A DNA stretch of 22,652 nt, from the NCBI GenBank assembly GCA_035997675.1, contig DASYIJ010000208.1, positions 1 to 22,652 of the forward strand, written 5' to 3'. Below are positions 13,659 through 20,212 of the stretch, in pieces (the first letter of the stretch is position 1; the number at the start of each line of letters is the position of its first letter). This DNA comes from JALYZC01 sp035997675 (lineage in GTDB: Bacteria > Actinomycetota > Thermoleophilia > Solirubrobacterales > Solirubrobacteraceae). The translations under genes and the position numbers were made by a program. The notes under the pieces were generated by a model that saw only the letters and a list, made by a program, of their open reading frames with translations, did no database searches and was not told the origin of the DNA.

Positions 13659-15897
13659 CCTCCACCAGCTCGTAGCGCAACGCGAATACCAGGGCCTGGA
13701 GCTGGGAGTGCACGCCGAGCTTTCCCAGGATGTTCGCGACGTGGTTGCGCTCGGTGCGCAGCGTGATGTGGAGGCATTCGGCGATCGCCTGGCTGTCCAG
13801 ACCCTGGGCGAGTGCCTGTAGTACCTCGCGCTCGCGCGGCGTGAGCTGCTCGATCGCAGCGCGGTCCGCGCGCTCCTGCTCGCGGCGGGTCTCGGCGAAG
13901 CGCAGCAGCTCGAGGGCCTCGTCGACCGGCATCAGCGTTTCTCCGGCCCGCAGCCGGCGCACGGCGTCGACGACTTCGTCGAGATGGGCCGTCTTCTCGA
14001 GCGCCCCGGCGGCTCCACTCTCGATCGCCAGGGCGAGGTCGGCTCGATCGAGGGTTGCGCTCAACACCAACGCCTGAGCGTGCCGGTTCACAGCCAGCAG
14101 CTCCGCGATCAGGTCGCCGCCGTAGCCGTCCGGCAAGCGGAGGTCGACCACTGCGACGTCGATTCCCTCGAGCATTGCGCGCGCCTCCGCCAACGACGCG
14201 GCCTGGCGACACACCTCGAAATCCGCGTCTCGCTCGAACATCGCGGCAATCGCCTCACGGACGGCGGCGTGGTCCTCCACGAGGAGCACGCGGACCTGCG
14301 CCACGGGCTTGTCTGCTTTCGCGAAGGGCAGTCGGACTCGCACTGCGGTCCCGGCATGTGGCTCGCTGCTGATCCTCAGGTCCGCACGCACGAGGTGCGC
14401 CCTTTCGCGCATGCCGGCGATCCCCGTCCCGCCGGGTCCCCCGAACAAAGCCTCGGGGTTGAAGCCGCGTCCGTCGTCGGTTACCTCGACGAAGAGCTCG
14501 GTCTCAGACCATCCGGCCGCGACTCGGATGCTCGCCGCGCGCGCGTGGCGTCTGGCGTTGGTCAGTGCCTCGCCGACGATGCGAAGCAGCTCGGTGCCCG
14601 CCTGCCCCAAAGGATCACCGGGGTCCTCGTGGGGAACGTCGAGCTCGATGTCGCAGTCGATCGCCATCGCCCGGTGAAGCGCCACCAGCGCCTCCAGCCG
14701 CTCGGGGAACGGGCGGTTCTCGTCTTCCTCGAGGCGGAGGTTGTGGATGGCGCCCCGCATCTGCTGGCCTACGCGTTTGAGCGCCGGAACGAGGGCGCTG
14801 GTCGCACCTGGATCGCTTGAGCCGGCGTCGAGTTCCCGCGCCAGGCTGAGGGCCTGGGTGAGCTCCTGCAGGCCCTCGTCGTGCAGAGCGCGAGCGAGCC
14901 GCCGCCGCTCCGTATCGCGGACCTCCCGAAGCTTCCTGCTGCTCTGCGTTCGCTCGACCGCGGTGGCCAGCACGTTCGCCACCGCCCGCATGAAGTTGGC
15001 GTCGTCCTCGGACAGGGATTGATGGCGCCGGGAGAATGCCCCCAGCGAGCCGAACGCCTCGTCGCGGCCGGAGATCAACACGGTGGCGCCGCTCACCACG
15101 CCATGCTCGGAGAGGAGAGTCGAGATCTCGAAGCGCTCGTCCGCGGCGAAGTCCTCGGAGACGACCGTCTCGCCGGAGGCGATCGTGTAGTTCAACAGCG
15201 AGCCCGGACCCGCGAGTGCGGTCGCTTCCCCGACCACCCCCGCATTCCATCCGACGCCCGCTCGCAAGAGCAGCGCTTCTCGGTCGGAAAGGGACTCGGC
15301 GATGCCGACGAGCTCGACGTCGAGGCTGAGGGCGACGAGTCCGACCGCGTCGTCGATCAGCGTTGTCAGGTCGTCGCTGGCGAGGGCCCGTACGCCCAGA
15401 TCGGCCACCAGCGCCTGCTGGTGGGCCGATCGGTCGCGCGCCTGCTCACCCAGCCTGCGCTCGGTGATGTCCTGGCTGAACACCGACAGGCCGCCGTCCT
15501 TGGACGGGTACGCCGTCACGTTGAGCCAAAGCTCGCTTGCCGGCGAGTAGGTCTCGAAGGCGACGCTCTTCTGCTCGCGCGCCGCTCGCTGAAGCTCGTG
15601 GTAGAACGCCGTGCCGACGAGCTGCGGGTACAGCTCCCAGCAGCTCACGCCCAGGAAGTCCTCGATGGACAGGTCCTCCCCCCGGGCCCTCCGGATCCGG
15701 TTCATGGCCCGCTGGTTGAGGTAGGTGTAGCGCCACTCGGCGTCGACGGCGGCGAAGGCGTCGGTGATGGTCTCGAGGATGACCACGGCCGCCGGCGTCT
15801 GCTCCACGACCCGCTCCAGGCTCATGCCCCGGATGGCATCGGTGGTGGAGAGGATCGTGCTGCCCCTGGCCGCTTCCTCGTGGGGGCTGTGCACCAC
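13603..15897 (-). CDS. Single-chain PAS-GAF-histidine kinase-receiver-LuxR/NarL regulator
   Basis: 764-residue soluble protein holding a full two-component pathway. Domains: PAS ~30-145 (ending VFSQDITERR), GAF ~165-315, HisKA_3 dimerisation region with phospho-acceptor His339 in RRLARALHDEGLQ, NarX-type HATPase ~430-525 (N-box GEALTNARRHA, G1 DDGRGF, G2 GGTGIAGMRERA), receiver ~534-655 (Glu541/Asp542, phosphoryl Asp585, Ser613/Thr615, Lys635) and LuxR helix-turn-helix ~683-745 (LTPREREVLQALAQGL ... TERNHVANILGKLGV). All catalytic residues are present, so it should sense a cytosolic signal, autophosphorylate, pass phosphate to its own receiver and bind DNA. There is no membrane helix. NarX- and NarL-like proteins are normally separate. 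GTG 15897 is the longest start; ATG 15825, just before the PAS, is also possible, and neither has a clear Shine-Dalgarno. Confidence 0.9.
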   Translation of the reverse strand: MVHSPHEEAARGSTILSTTDAIRGMSLERVVEQTPAAVVILETITDAFAAVDAEWRYTYLNQRAMNRIRRARGEDLSIEDFLGVSCWELYPQLVGTAFYHELQRAAREQKSVAFETYSPASELWLNVTAYPSKDGGLSVFSQDITERRLGEQARDRSAHQQALVADLGVRALASDDLTTLIDDAVGLVALSLDVELVGIAESLSDREALLLRAGVGWNAGVVGEATALAGPGSLLNYTIASGETVVSEDFAADERFEISTLLSEHGVVSGATVLISGRDEAFGSLGAFSRRHQSLSEDDANFMRAVANVLATAVERTQSSRKLREVRDTERRRLARALHDEGLQELTQALSLARELDAGSSDPGATSALVPALKRVGQQMRGAIHNLRLEEDENRPFPERLEALVALHRAMAIDCDIELDVPHEDPGDPLGQAGTELLRIVGEALTNARRHARAASIRVAAGWSETELFVEVTDDGRGFNPEALFGGPGGTGIAGMRERAHLVRADLRISSEPHAGTAVRVRLPFAKADKPVAQVRVLLVEDHAAVREAIAAMFERDADFEVCRQAASLAEARAMLEGIDVAVVDLRLPDGYGGDLIAELLAVNRHAQALVLSATLDRADLALAIESGAAGALEKTAHLDEVVDAVRRLRAGETLMPVDEALELLRFAETRREQERADRAAIEQLTPREREVLQALAQGLDSQAIAECLHITLRTERNHVANILGKLGVHSQLQALVFALRYELVEVSQPPGRAPRPVRSGDRG

Positions 15898-15950
15898 GAA
15901 AGGGAGAGGAAGCGCTGGAGTCCCGATAGCAGCGTGTACGTGCAGGCTAC

Positions 15951-15966
15951 TCCTCCATTTGGAGGA
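15951..15966. promoter_or_regulatory. Perfect hairpin TCCTCC-ATTT-GGAGGA in a divergent intergenic region
   Basis: A 6-bp perfect stem with a 4-nt loop lies in the 172-bp gap between the kinase (minus) and the 93-residue protein (plus). Because one arm on each strand reads GGAGGA, folding could hide a Shine-Dalgarno-like sequence in either transcript, or it may be a palindromic operator. No good start codon follows at proper spacing. The rest of the gap shows no other clear signal. Confidence 0.35.
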
Positions 15967-16069
15967 TGCGACGACCGCTTGGCTTGATCCGCCGCCGCGC
16001 GCGGCCTACTCGTCCCCGCGAAGGTCGAAACGCAAATCGGTACGGCAATCCAGCCGGGGGGTCACTCCT

Positions 16070-16351
16070 ATGGCAAGCGCGACGAGCACCACAACCACCG
16101 ATCACGAGGAGGTCCGCCGCTGGGTCGAGGAGCACGGCGGCAAGCCCGCGTTCATCCGTGGCACGGAGCGCGACGACGACGTGGGGATCCTGACCATCGA
16201 CTTCCCCGGCGGCGCGGGGGAGGAGAGGCTCGAGCACGTCTCCTGGGACGAGTGGTTCCGGAAGTTCGACGAGCAGAACCTGGCGCTCGTCTATCAGGAG
16301 GAGAAGGCGAGCGGCGAGGACAGCACCTTCTTCAAGCTCGTTCGGCGCTAG
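16070..16351 (+). CDS. Small acidic conserved hypothetical protein next to Ku genes
   Basis: 93-residue soluble protein. A Ser/Thr-rich lead (ASATSTTTT) precedes a compact domain: DHEEVRRWVEEHGGKPAFIRGT, DDVGILTIDFPGG, LEHVSWDEWFRKFDEQNLALVYQEE, and a closing STFFKLVRR. Similar short proteins occur widely in bacteria, sometimes mislabelled as 1,4-alpha-glucan branching enzyme; no activity is shown. ATG 16070 has GGGGGG about 9 nt upstream and starts the folded region properly. It is convergent with the first Ku gene and shares its stop region: the four bases CTAG at 16348-16351 serve both stops. A link to end joining is only positional. Confidence 0.75.
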   Translation: MASATSTTTTDHEEVRRWVEEHGGKPAFIRGTERDDDVGILTIDFPGGAGEERLEHVSWDEWFRKFDEQNLALVYQEEKASGEDSTFFKLVRR

Positions 16352-17160
16352 CGCCTCGCCCGGCTCCGCTTGGCCTTGCCGTCGCCGCCGCGAGCGGCTT
16401 CGAGCGTTTGCTCCAGGGCCTCCATGAGATCGGGGACGGCGCCCGGTTCCTTCTCCGGCCGGGGCGCCCGGACGCGCTGACCCTTGCGCTTGCTGTCGAT
16501 GATGCGCTTGAGCCGTTCGCGGTAGCAGTCCTCGTAGTCGTGGGGGTCCCACTCGGTGGAAAGCTCCTCGATGATGGCGACGGCGTTGTCGAGCGCCTGC
16601 TTGCTCGGCTTCCGCCCTCCGGTGGGTATCGGCGACGGATCCCGTACCTCGTCGTGGAAGCGCATCGTGCTCAACGCCAGCGCCCTCTCGCGGACTCGCA
16701 CGGCGACCAGGTATTCCTTGGCGCGCATCACGAACCGGCCCAGCGCAACCCGGTGGTGGCGGCCCATGACCTCGGCGAGGAGGCGATAGGCCCGGAGCGT
16801 CCCCTCGCTGTCCCCGGTGGGAACGAGGAAGTAGGGATGATCGAAGTAGATCGGGTCGATCTGGGCCAGGTCGACGAACCGCTCGACATCGATCGTCCGC
16901 GTCTTGCGCGGCTCCACCGACTGAAGCTCCTCGTCCGTCAGGACCACCTGCTTGCCGTTGAGGTCGTAGCCGTGGGCCACCTCCTCCCACCACACCTCGG
17001 CGTTCTCCTTGGAGCAGACGCGTCGCTGCTCGACCGGCACGTTGTCCTTCTCGTGCAGCTGACGGAAGTGGTAGTCGACGTCGCGAGCGGCGCTGACCAG
17101 TTCGACGGGGACATTGACCAGGCCGAAGCTGAGCGAGCCGCTCCAGAGCGCGCGCGGCAT
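16348..17160 (-). CDS. ku: Ku protein, non-homologous end joining (tandem copy 1)
   Basis: 270-residue bacterial Ku, which encircles DNA ends and recruits the ligase LigD. The whole Ku core is present: MPRALWSGSLSFGLVNVPVELV (typical N-terminus), HFRQLHEKDNVPVEQRRVC, VEPRKTRTIDVERFVDLAQIDPIYFDHPYFL, GRFVMRAKEYLVAVR, LALSTMRFHDEVR. The C-terminal tail is Lys/Arg-rich (GGDGKAKRSRARR), a feature that aids DNA-end threading in other Ku proteins. It starts 2 nt after the stop of the other ku gene, with GGAGG overlapping that stop, so the two are translated together. No ligD gene is in the window. Confidence 0.95.
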   Translation of the reverse strand: MPRALWSGSLSFGLVNVPVELVSAARDVDYHFRQLHEKDNVPVEQRRVCSKENAEVWWEEVAHGYDLNGKQVVLTDEELQSVEPRKTRTIDVERFVDLAQIDPIYFDHPYFLVPTGDSEGTLRAYRLLAEVMGRHHRVALGRFVMRAKEYLVAVRVRERALALSTMRFHDEVRDPSPIPTGGRKPSKQALDNAVAIIEELSTEWDPHDYEDCYRERLKRIIDSKRKGQRVRAPRPEKEPGAVPDLMEALEQTLEAARGGDGKAKRSRARR

Positions 17161-17162
17161 GC

Positions 17163-17936
17163 CTACCTCCCAGCGCTGCTGAGGCTGGCCTCCAGCGCGG
17201 CGGTCAGATCGTCATCCGCCTGAGCCGGCTCCTCCGGCGGGGCGACGTCGATCCGGCGACCGGCGGCCTTGCGCTTGATCAACTTCAGGACCGACTCGCG
17301 ATAGGTGTCCCGGTACGCCGCGGGATCGAAGTCCTGCTCGAGCGCATCCACCAGCCGGTTGGCCATGTCGAGCTCGCGCTTGGAGGGCCGGCGCTGACTG
17401 CGCGCGATGTCGAGCTCATCGCCGCGGACGACCTCGTCGTGAAAGCGCATCGTGTGCAGCGCCAGGACACCGTCGAACGCCCGGAGCGCCAGCAGATACT
17501 CGCGGTCGTGGAAGCTGAAGCGGCCGATGCCGGCGCGCCGGCTGCGCCGCAGCGCATCGTGCAGCAGGCGGTAGGCGCCGGCGTCGTCCCGTGAGCCGAC
17601 GAAGTAGCTGTTCTCGTAGAAGACCGGATCGATCGCCGCGACATCGACGAACGCCTCCAGGTGCATCACCTTGCCCCGCTCGCCCGCCGCCGCCTTGACC
17701 TCCTCCTTGGTCAGGACGACGTACTCGTCCGGTGCGACCTCGAAGCCCTTGACGATCTCGCCGGCCGGGACCTCGCGGTCCTCCCTGGGGCAGACGCGCC
17801 GGTGCTCGATACGGGCGCCGTCCTTCGCGTGCACCTCGTGGAAATGCACCGTCTTGGATTCGGTGGCCGTGTAGAGCTTCACCGGGACCCTGACCATCCC
17901 GAACACGATGGTCCCGTTCCAGATCGAGCGGGGCAT
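17163..17936 (-). CDS. ku: Ku protein, non-homologous end joining (tandem copy 2)
   Basis: 257-residue Ku paralogue, first in the two-gene unit. Core blocks: MPRSIWNGTIVFGMVRVPVKLY, HFHEVHAKDGARIEHRRVC, VMHLEAFVDVAAIDPVFYENSYFVG, GRFSFHDREYLLALR, LHTMRFHDEVVRG. Unlike copy 1, its C-terminus is acidic to neutral (PPEEPAQADDDLTAALEASLSSAGR) and lacks the basic tail, so the two subunits are not redundant in charge. A GGAGG 3 nt before the ATG provides ribosome binding. Tandem divergent paralogues suggest a heterodimer, as in eukaryotic Ku70/80, although bacterial Ku is usually a homodimer. Confidence 0.95.
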   Translation of the reverse strand: MPRSIWNGTIVFGMVRVPVKLYTATESKTVHFHEVHAKDGARIEHRRVCPREDREVPAGEIVKGFEVAPDEYVVLTKEEVKAAAGERGKVMHLEAFVDVAAIDPVFYENSYFVGSRDDAGAYRLLHDALRRSRRAGIGRFSFHDREYLLALRAFDGVLALHTMRFHDEVVRGDELDIARSQRRPSKRELDMANRLVDALEQDFDPAAYRDTYRESVLKLIKRKAAGRRIDVAPPEEPAQADDDLTAALEASLSSAGR

Positions 17937-18055
17937 AGTCCTCCGTTCGCTCGCGCGTGACCGCGGGCGTATTCAGGTAGGACGCGTCGGGTGGCCGACA
18001 ACCGTCACCGAGCACTCGAGCCGCCCGCGAAACCGCCCGCGGCCGCGGCGCCGCC

Positions 18056-18083
18056 TTGCCGTCCGCCGGGGATGACCTATCCG
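18056..18083 (+). promoter_or_regulatory. Sigma-70-like leaderless promoter of the 67-residue protein gene
   Basis: TTGCCG (18056-18061), a 16-bp spacer and TATCCG (18078-18083), ending 7 nt before the ATG at 18091. The same layout recurs at 18302-18329. The 13-mer GCGCCGCCTTGCC and 7-mer GACCTAT are identical in both sites. No Shine-Dalgarno precedes the ATG. Confidence 0.5.
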
Positions 18084-18090
18084 GGGCCGC

Positions 18091-18294
18091 ATGAGCCGAC
18101 GTCCGCGCACGATCATCGAGATCCTGGGACGCGACCCCGACGACTGGCCCGTTCTCACACCGCAGGACGGCCATCTCTTCGAACAGCAGCTCGACGCCGC
18201 ACAGGAAGACGACCTGGTCGACGGAGTCGACCTGCAAGGACGGCGGTTCTTCCTTCACAAGCAAGACGTCGAGCGTGTGAGCCACTGGGAATAG
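18091..18294 (+). CDS. Small conserved-looking hypothetical protein, 67 residues
   Basis: Starts MSRRPRTIIEILGRDPDDWP and ends GRRFFLHKQDVERVSHWE. Composition is that of a folded soluble protein (mixed acidic and hydrophobic, two Trp), with no signal peptide or membrane helix; I do not recognise a family. Support comes from the leaderless promoter placed exactly before the ATG and from an amino-acid composition unlike the Arg/Pro-rich shadow frames. It is divergent from the Ku pair and separated from it by 154 bp. Being a stress- or repair-related gene is only a guess from position. Confidence 0.55.
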   Translation: MSRRPRTIIEILGRDPDDWPVLTPQDGHLFEQQLDAAQEDDLVDGVDLQGRRFFLHKQDVERVSHWE

Positions 18295-18301
18295 CGCCGC
18301 C

Positions 18302-18329
18302 TTGCCAGCGGTGACCGCCGACCTATTCG
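18302..18329 (+). promoter_or_regulatory. Second copy of the promoter block, upstream of the glycan operon
   Basis: TTGCCA (18302-18307), 16-bp spacer, TATTCG (18324-18329). An ATG again lies 7 nt downstream (18337), but the frame from it (93 codons, overlapping the carbamoyltransferase) is Arg/Gly/Pro-rich like a shadow frame, so I read the site as a promoter giving the operon a leader of about 200 nt. The rest of 18295-18535 shows no convincing gene or stable hairpin. Confidence 0.4.
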
Positions 18330-18535
18330 TTTCGTGATGCGGCCACCACATGGCAAAGAGACCGAGGGGACCGTTGCCCTCTACCGGCCGTGGGTACCGC
18401 TTCACATGCCAGCGTCATCCGGCGGATCGTGGTGCCGGGGACGAGGGCTCCTCGCCGCGGGAAAGGCGAAGGGACGCATGAGCGCCCGCCGCACGCCCCA
18501 TCGGCCTATCCAGGTTCCGATGGAAAGGAGCGCTC

Positions 18536-20212
18536 GTGCGGGTGCTTGGAGTGAATGCGGTCTTCCACGACCCGGCCGCGGCCCTGGTGGTCGACGGCGA
18601 GGTCGTCGCTGCCGCTGAGGAAGAGCGCTTCTCGCGGCGCAAGCACGGCAAGGCGCCGGTGCCCTTCTCTACATGGGAGCTGCCGGAGCGCGCCATTCGC
18701 TGGTGCCTCGACCGTGGCTCGCTCAGCGCCGGCGACCTCGACGCGGTCGCCTATTCGTATGACCCGCGGCTGGCCGCGTCCCCCGACGGTGATGTCACCG
18801 CGGACGAGTGGGAGGGCCTGCGCAGCCTCTACACGCAGCGCGCGCCGCGCTTCCTGCACAGCCTGCTTCCCGACCTCGACCCGGAGCTGGTCCGCCACGT
18901 CCCCCACCACCTTGCCCATGCCGCCTCCGCCTGTCTGGCGTCGCCGTTTCCATCGTCGGCGGTCCTGGTGCTCGACGGCCGCGGCGAGTCGGCCTCGCAT
19001 CTCGGCGCGCACGCACACGGAGCCGAGATCGAGGTCCTCGCGGCGCAGCCGCTTCCCCACTCGCTGGGACTGTTGTACGAGGACCTGACGGAGCATCTGG
19101 GCTTTCGCCGTTCCTCGGACGAGTACAAGGTGATGGCGCTGGCCGCCCACGGCCGCCCCTCCCACCTCGAGGTCTTCCGCGAGCTGGTCCGTGCCGACGG
19201 CGCTGGCGGCTTTGCGGTGGACGCGGTGCGGTGGGAGGACTTCGCTCCGCCGCGCCCTCGGGGTGACGGCTCCTGGGATGGGCGCCACGCCGATCTCGCG
19301 GCCTCGGTGCAGCGGCGTCTCGAGGAGGTTCTGCTCGAGCTGTCCGGCTGGTTGTACGAGCAGACCGGCGAACGGAACCTGACACTGGCCGGCGGCGTCG
19401 CGCTGAACTGCGTGGCCAACTCGCGGATCTGGCGGGAGAGCCCGTTCGAGCAGGTTTGGGTTCAGCCGGCCTCCGGCGATTCCGGGACGGCACTGGGCGG
19501 GGCGATGCTCACGGCCGGCGCTATGGGGGACGAGGTTCGTCCCATGCCCACCGCGGCGCTGGGCCGCGACTGGAGCGATAGGGAGCTCAGCGACTGGCTC
19601 GACCGCGCGGGGGTGAGTCACGAGGAGCCCGAGAACGTCGCGGACGAGGTGGGTCGAGTGCTCGCCGAGGACGGGATCGTGGGGTGGTTTCAGGGGCGCA
19701 GCGAGTTCGGGCCGCGGGCGCTCGGGCACCGGAGTCTGCTCGCCGATCCTCGCCGAGCGGGCAATCTGGAGCGCCTCAACGACGTCAAGGGCCGCGAGCA
19801 GTTTCGCCCGGTGGCGCCGATGGTGCTCGAGGAGCGGGCGGCGGAGATTTTCTCCGGCGGCCCTCTGCCGAGCCCCTACATGCTGTTCACCCACTACGTG
19901 GCGGAGGAATGGGCCGACCGGATTCCGGCGGCCGTGCACGTCGACGGCACCGCGCGCGTCCAGACCGTGGACCGGATGGCCGAGCCGTTGGTGGCGCGCA
20001 TGCTGGAGTCCTTCGAACGGCACACCGGCGTGCCGGTCGTGATCAACACCAGCCTCAACACGGCGGGACGGCCCATGGTGGATGACCCCCGGGATGCGCT
20101 GGAGTGCTTCGGTTCGGCGCCGATCGACCTCCTGGCCATCGGCCCGTTCGTCGTGCGCTCGCGCGCGGCCCGGCGGCCCGACCCGGAACTGGCGGGGGCG
20201 GTCGCGCCGTGA
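18536..20212 (+). CDS. Carbamoyltransferase, NodU/CmcH family
   Basis: 558-residue enzyme, usual length for the family, that transfers a carbamoyl group from carbamoyl phosphate (through carbamoyl-AMP) to a hydroxyl of a sugar or other acceptor in the cytoplasm. The N-terminal ASKHA/Kae1-like half opens with VLGVNAVFHDPAAALVVDGE and has the metal-binding histidines HVPHHLAH (121-128), YEDLTEHLGF and AGGVALNCVAN (285-295). The C-terminal domain has VGWFQGRSEFGPRALGHRS (382-400), REQFRPVAPMV, HTGVPVVINTSLN and PIDLLAIGPFVV. GTG 18536 has AAGGAG 7 nt upstream. It overlaps the glycosyltransferase fusion by 4 nt (GTGA), so its acceptor is probably a sugar of the same pathway. Confidence 0.93.
   Translation: MRVLGVNAVFHDPAAALVVDGEVVAAAEEERFSRRKHGKAPVPFSTWELPERAIRWCLDRGSLSAGDLDAVAYSYDPRLAASPDGDVTADEWEGLRSLYTQRAPRFLHSLLPDLDPELVRHVPHHLAHAASACLASPFPSSAVLVLDGRGESASHLGAHAHGAEIEVLAAQPLPHSLGLLYEDLTEHLGFRRSSDEYKVMALAAHGRPSHLEVFRELVRADGAGGFAVDAVRWEDFAPPRPRGDGSWDGRHADLAASVQRRLEEVLLELSGWLYEQTGERNLTLAGGVALNCVANSRIWRESPFEQVWVQPASGDSGTALGGAMLTAGAMGDEVRPMPTAALGRDWSDRELSDWLDRAGVSHEEPENVADEVGRVLAEDGIVGWFQGRSEFGPRALGHRSLLADPRRAGNLERLNDVKGREQFRPVAPMVLEERAAEIFSGGPLPSPYMLFTHYVAEEWADRIPAAVHVDGTARVQTVDRMAEPLVARMLESFERHTGVPVVINTSLNTAGRPMVDDPRDALECFGSAPIDLLAIGPFVVRSRAARRPDPELAGAVAP

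Noticed and set aside
15966..16193. Arg-rich frame with GGAGG directly before its ATG
   Set aside because: Zero spacing between GGAGG and ATG, basic shadow composition, and overlap with the better-supported 93-residue gene.
18048..18326. Mobile cassette flanked by direct repeats
   Set aside because: The repeats share only promoter-like boxes with differing spacers, and there is no transposase or integrase; shared promoters explain them better.
18349..18480. 43-codon frame in the leader of the glycan operon
   Set aside because: No ribosome-binding site and basic low-complexity composition; cannot be supported.
18337..18618. 93-codon frame starting 7 nt after the second promoter block
   Set aside because: Becomes Arg/Gly/Pro-rich and runs out of frame into the carbamoyltransferase; no similarity to the 67-residue protein behind the first block.
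18506..20023. 505-codon minus-strand open frame opposite the carbamoyltransferase
   Set aside because: Shadow frame; the plus-strand product has all carbamoyltransferase motifs.
11888..20212. A true Nod-factor gene cluster
   Set aside because: NodB-, NodA- and NodU-like proteins are present but the carbamoyltransferase is 5 kb away behind unrelated genes, and no NodC-type chitin synthase is visible; only the nearby pair is kept as a hypothesis.
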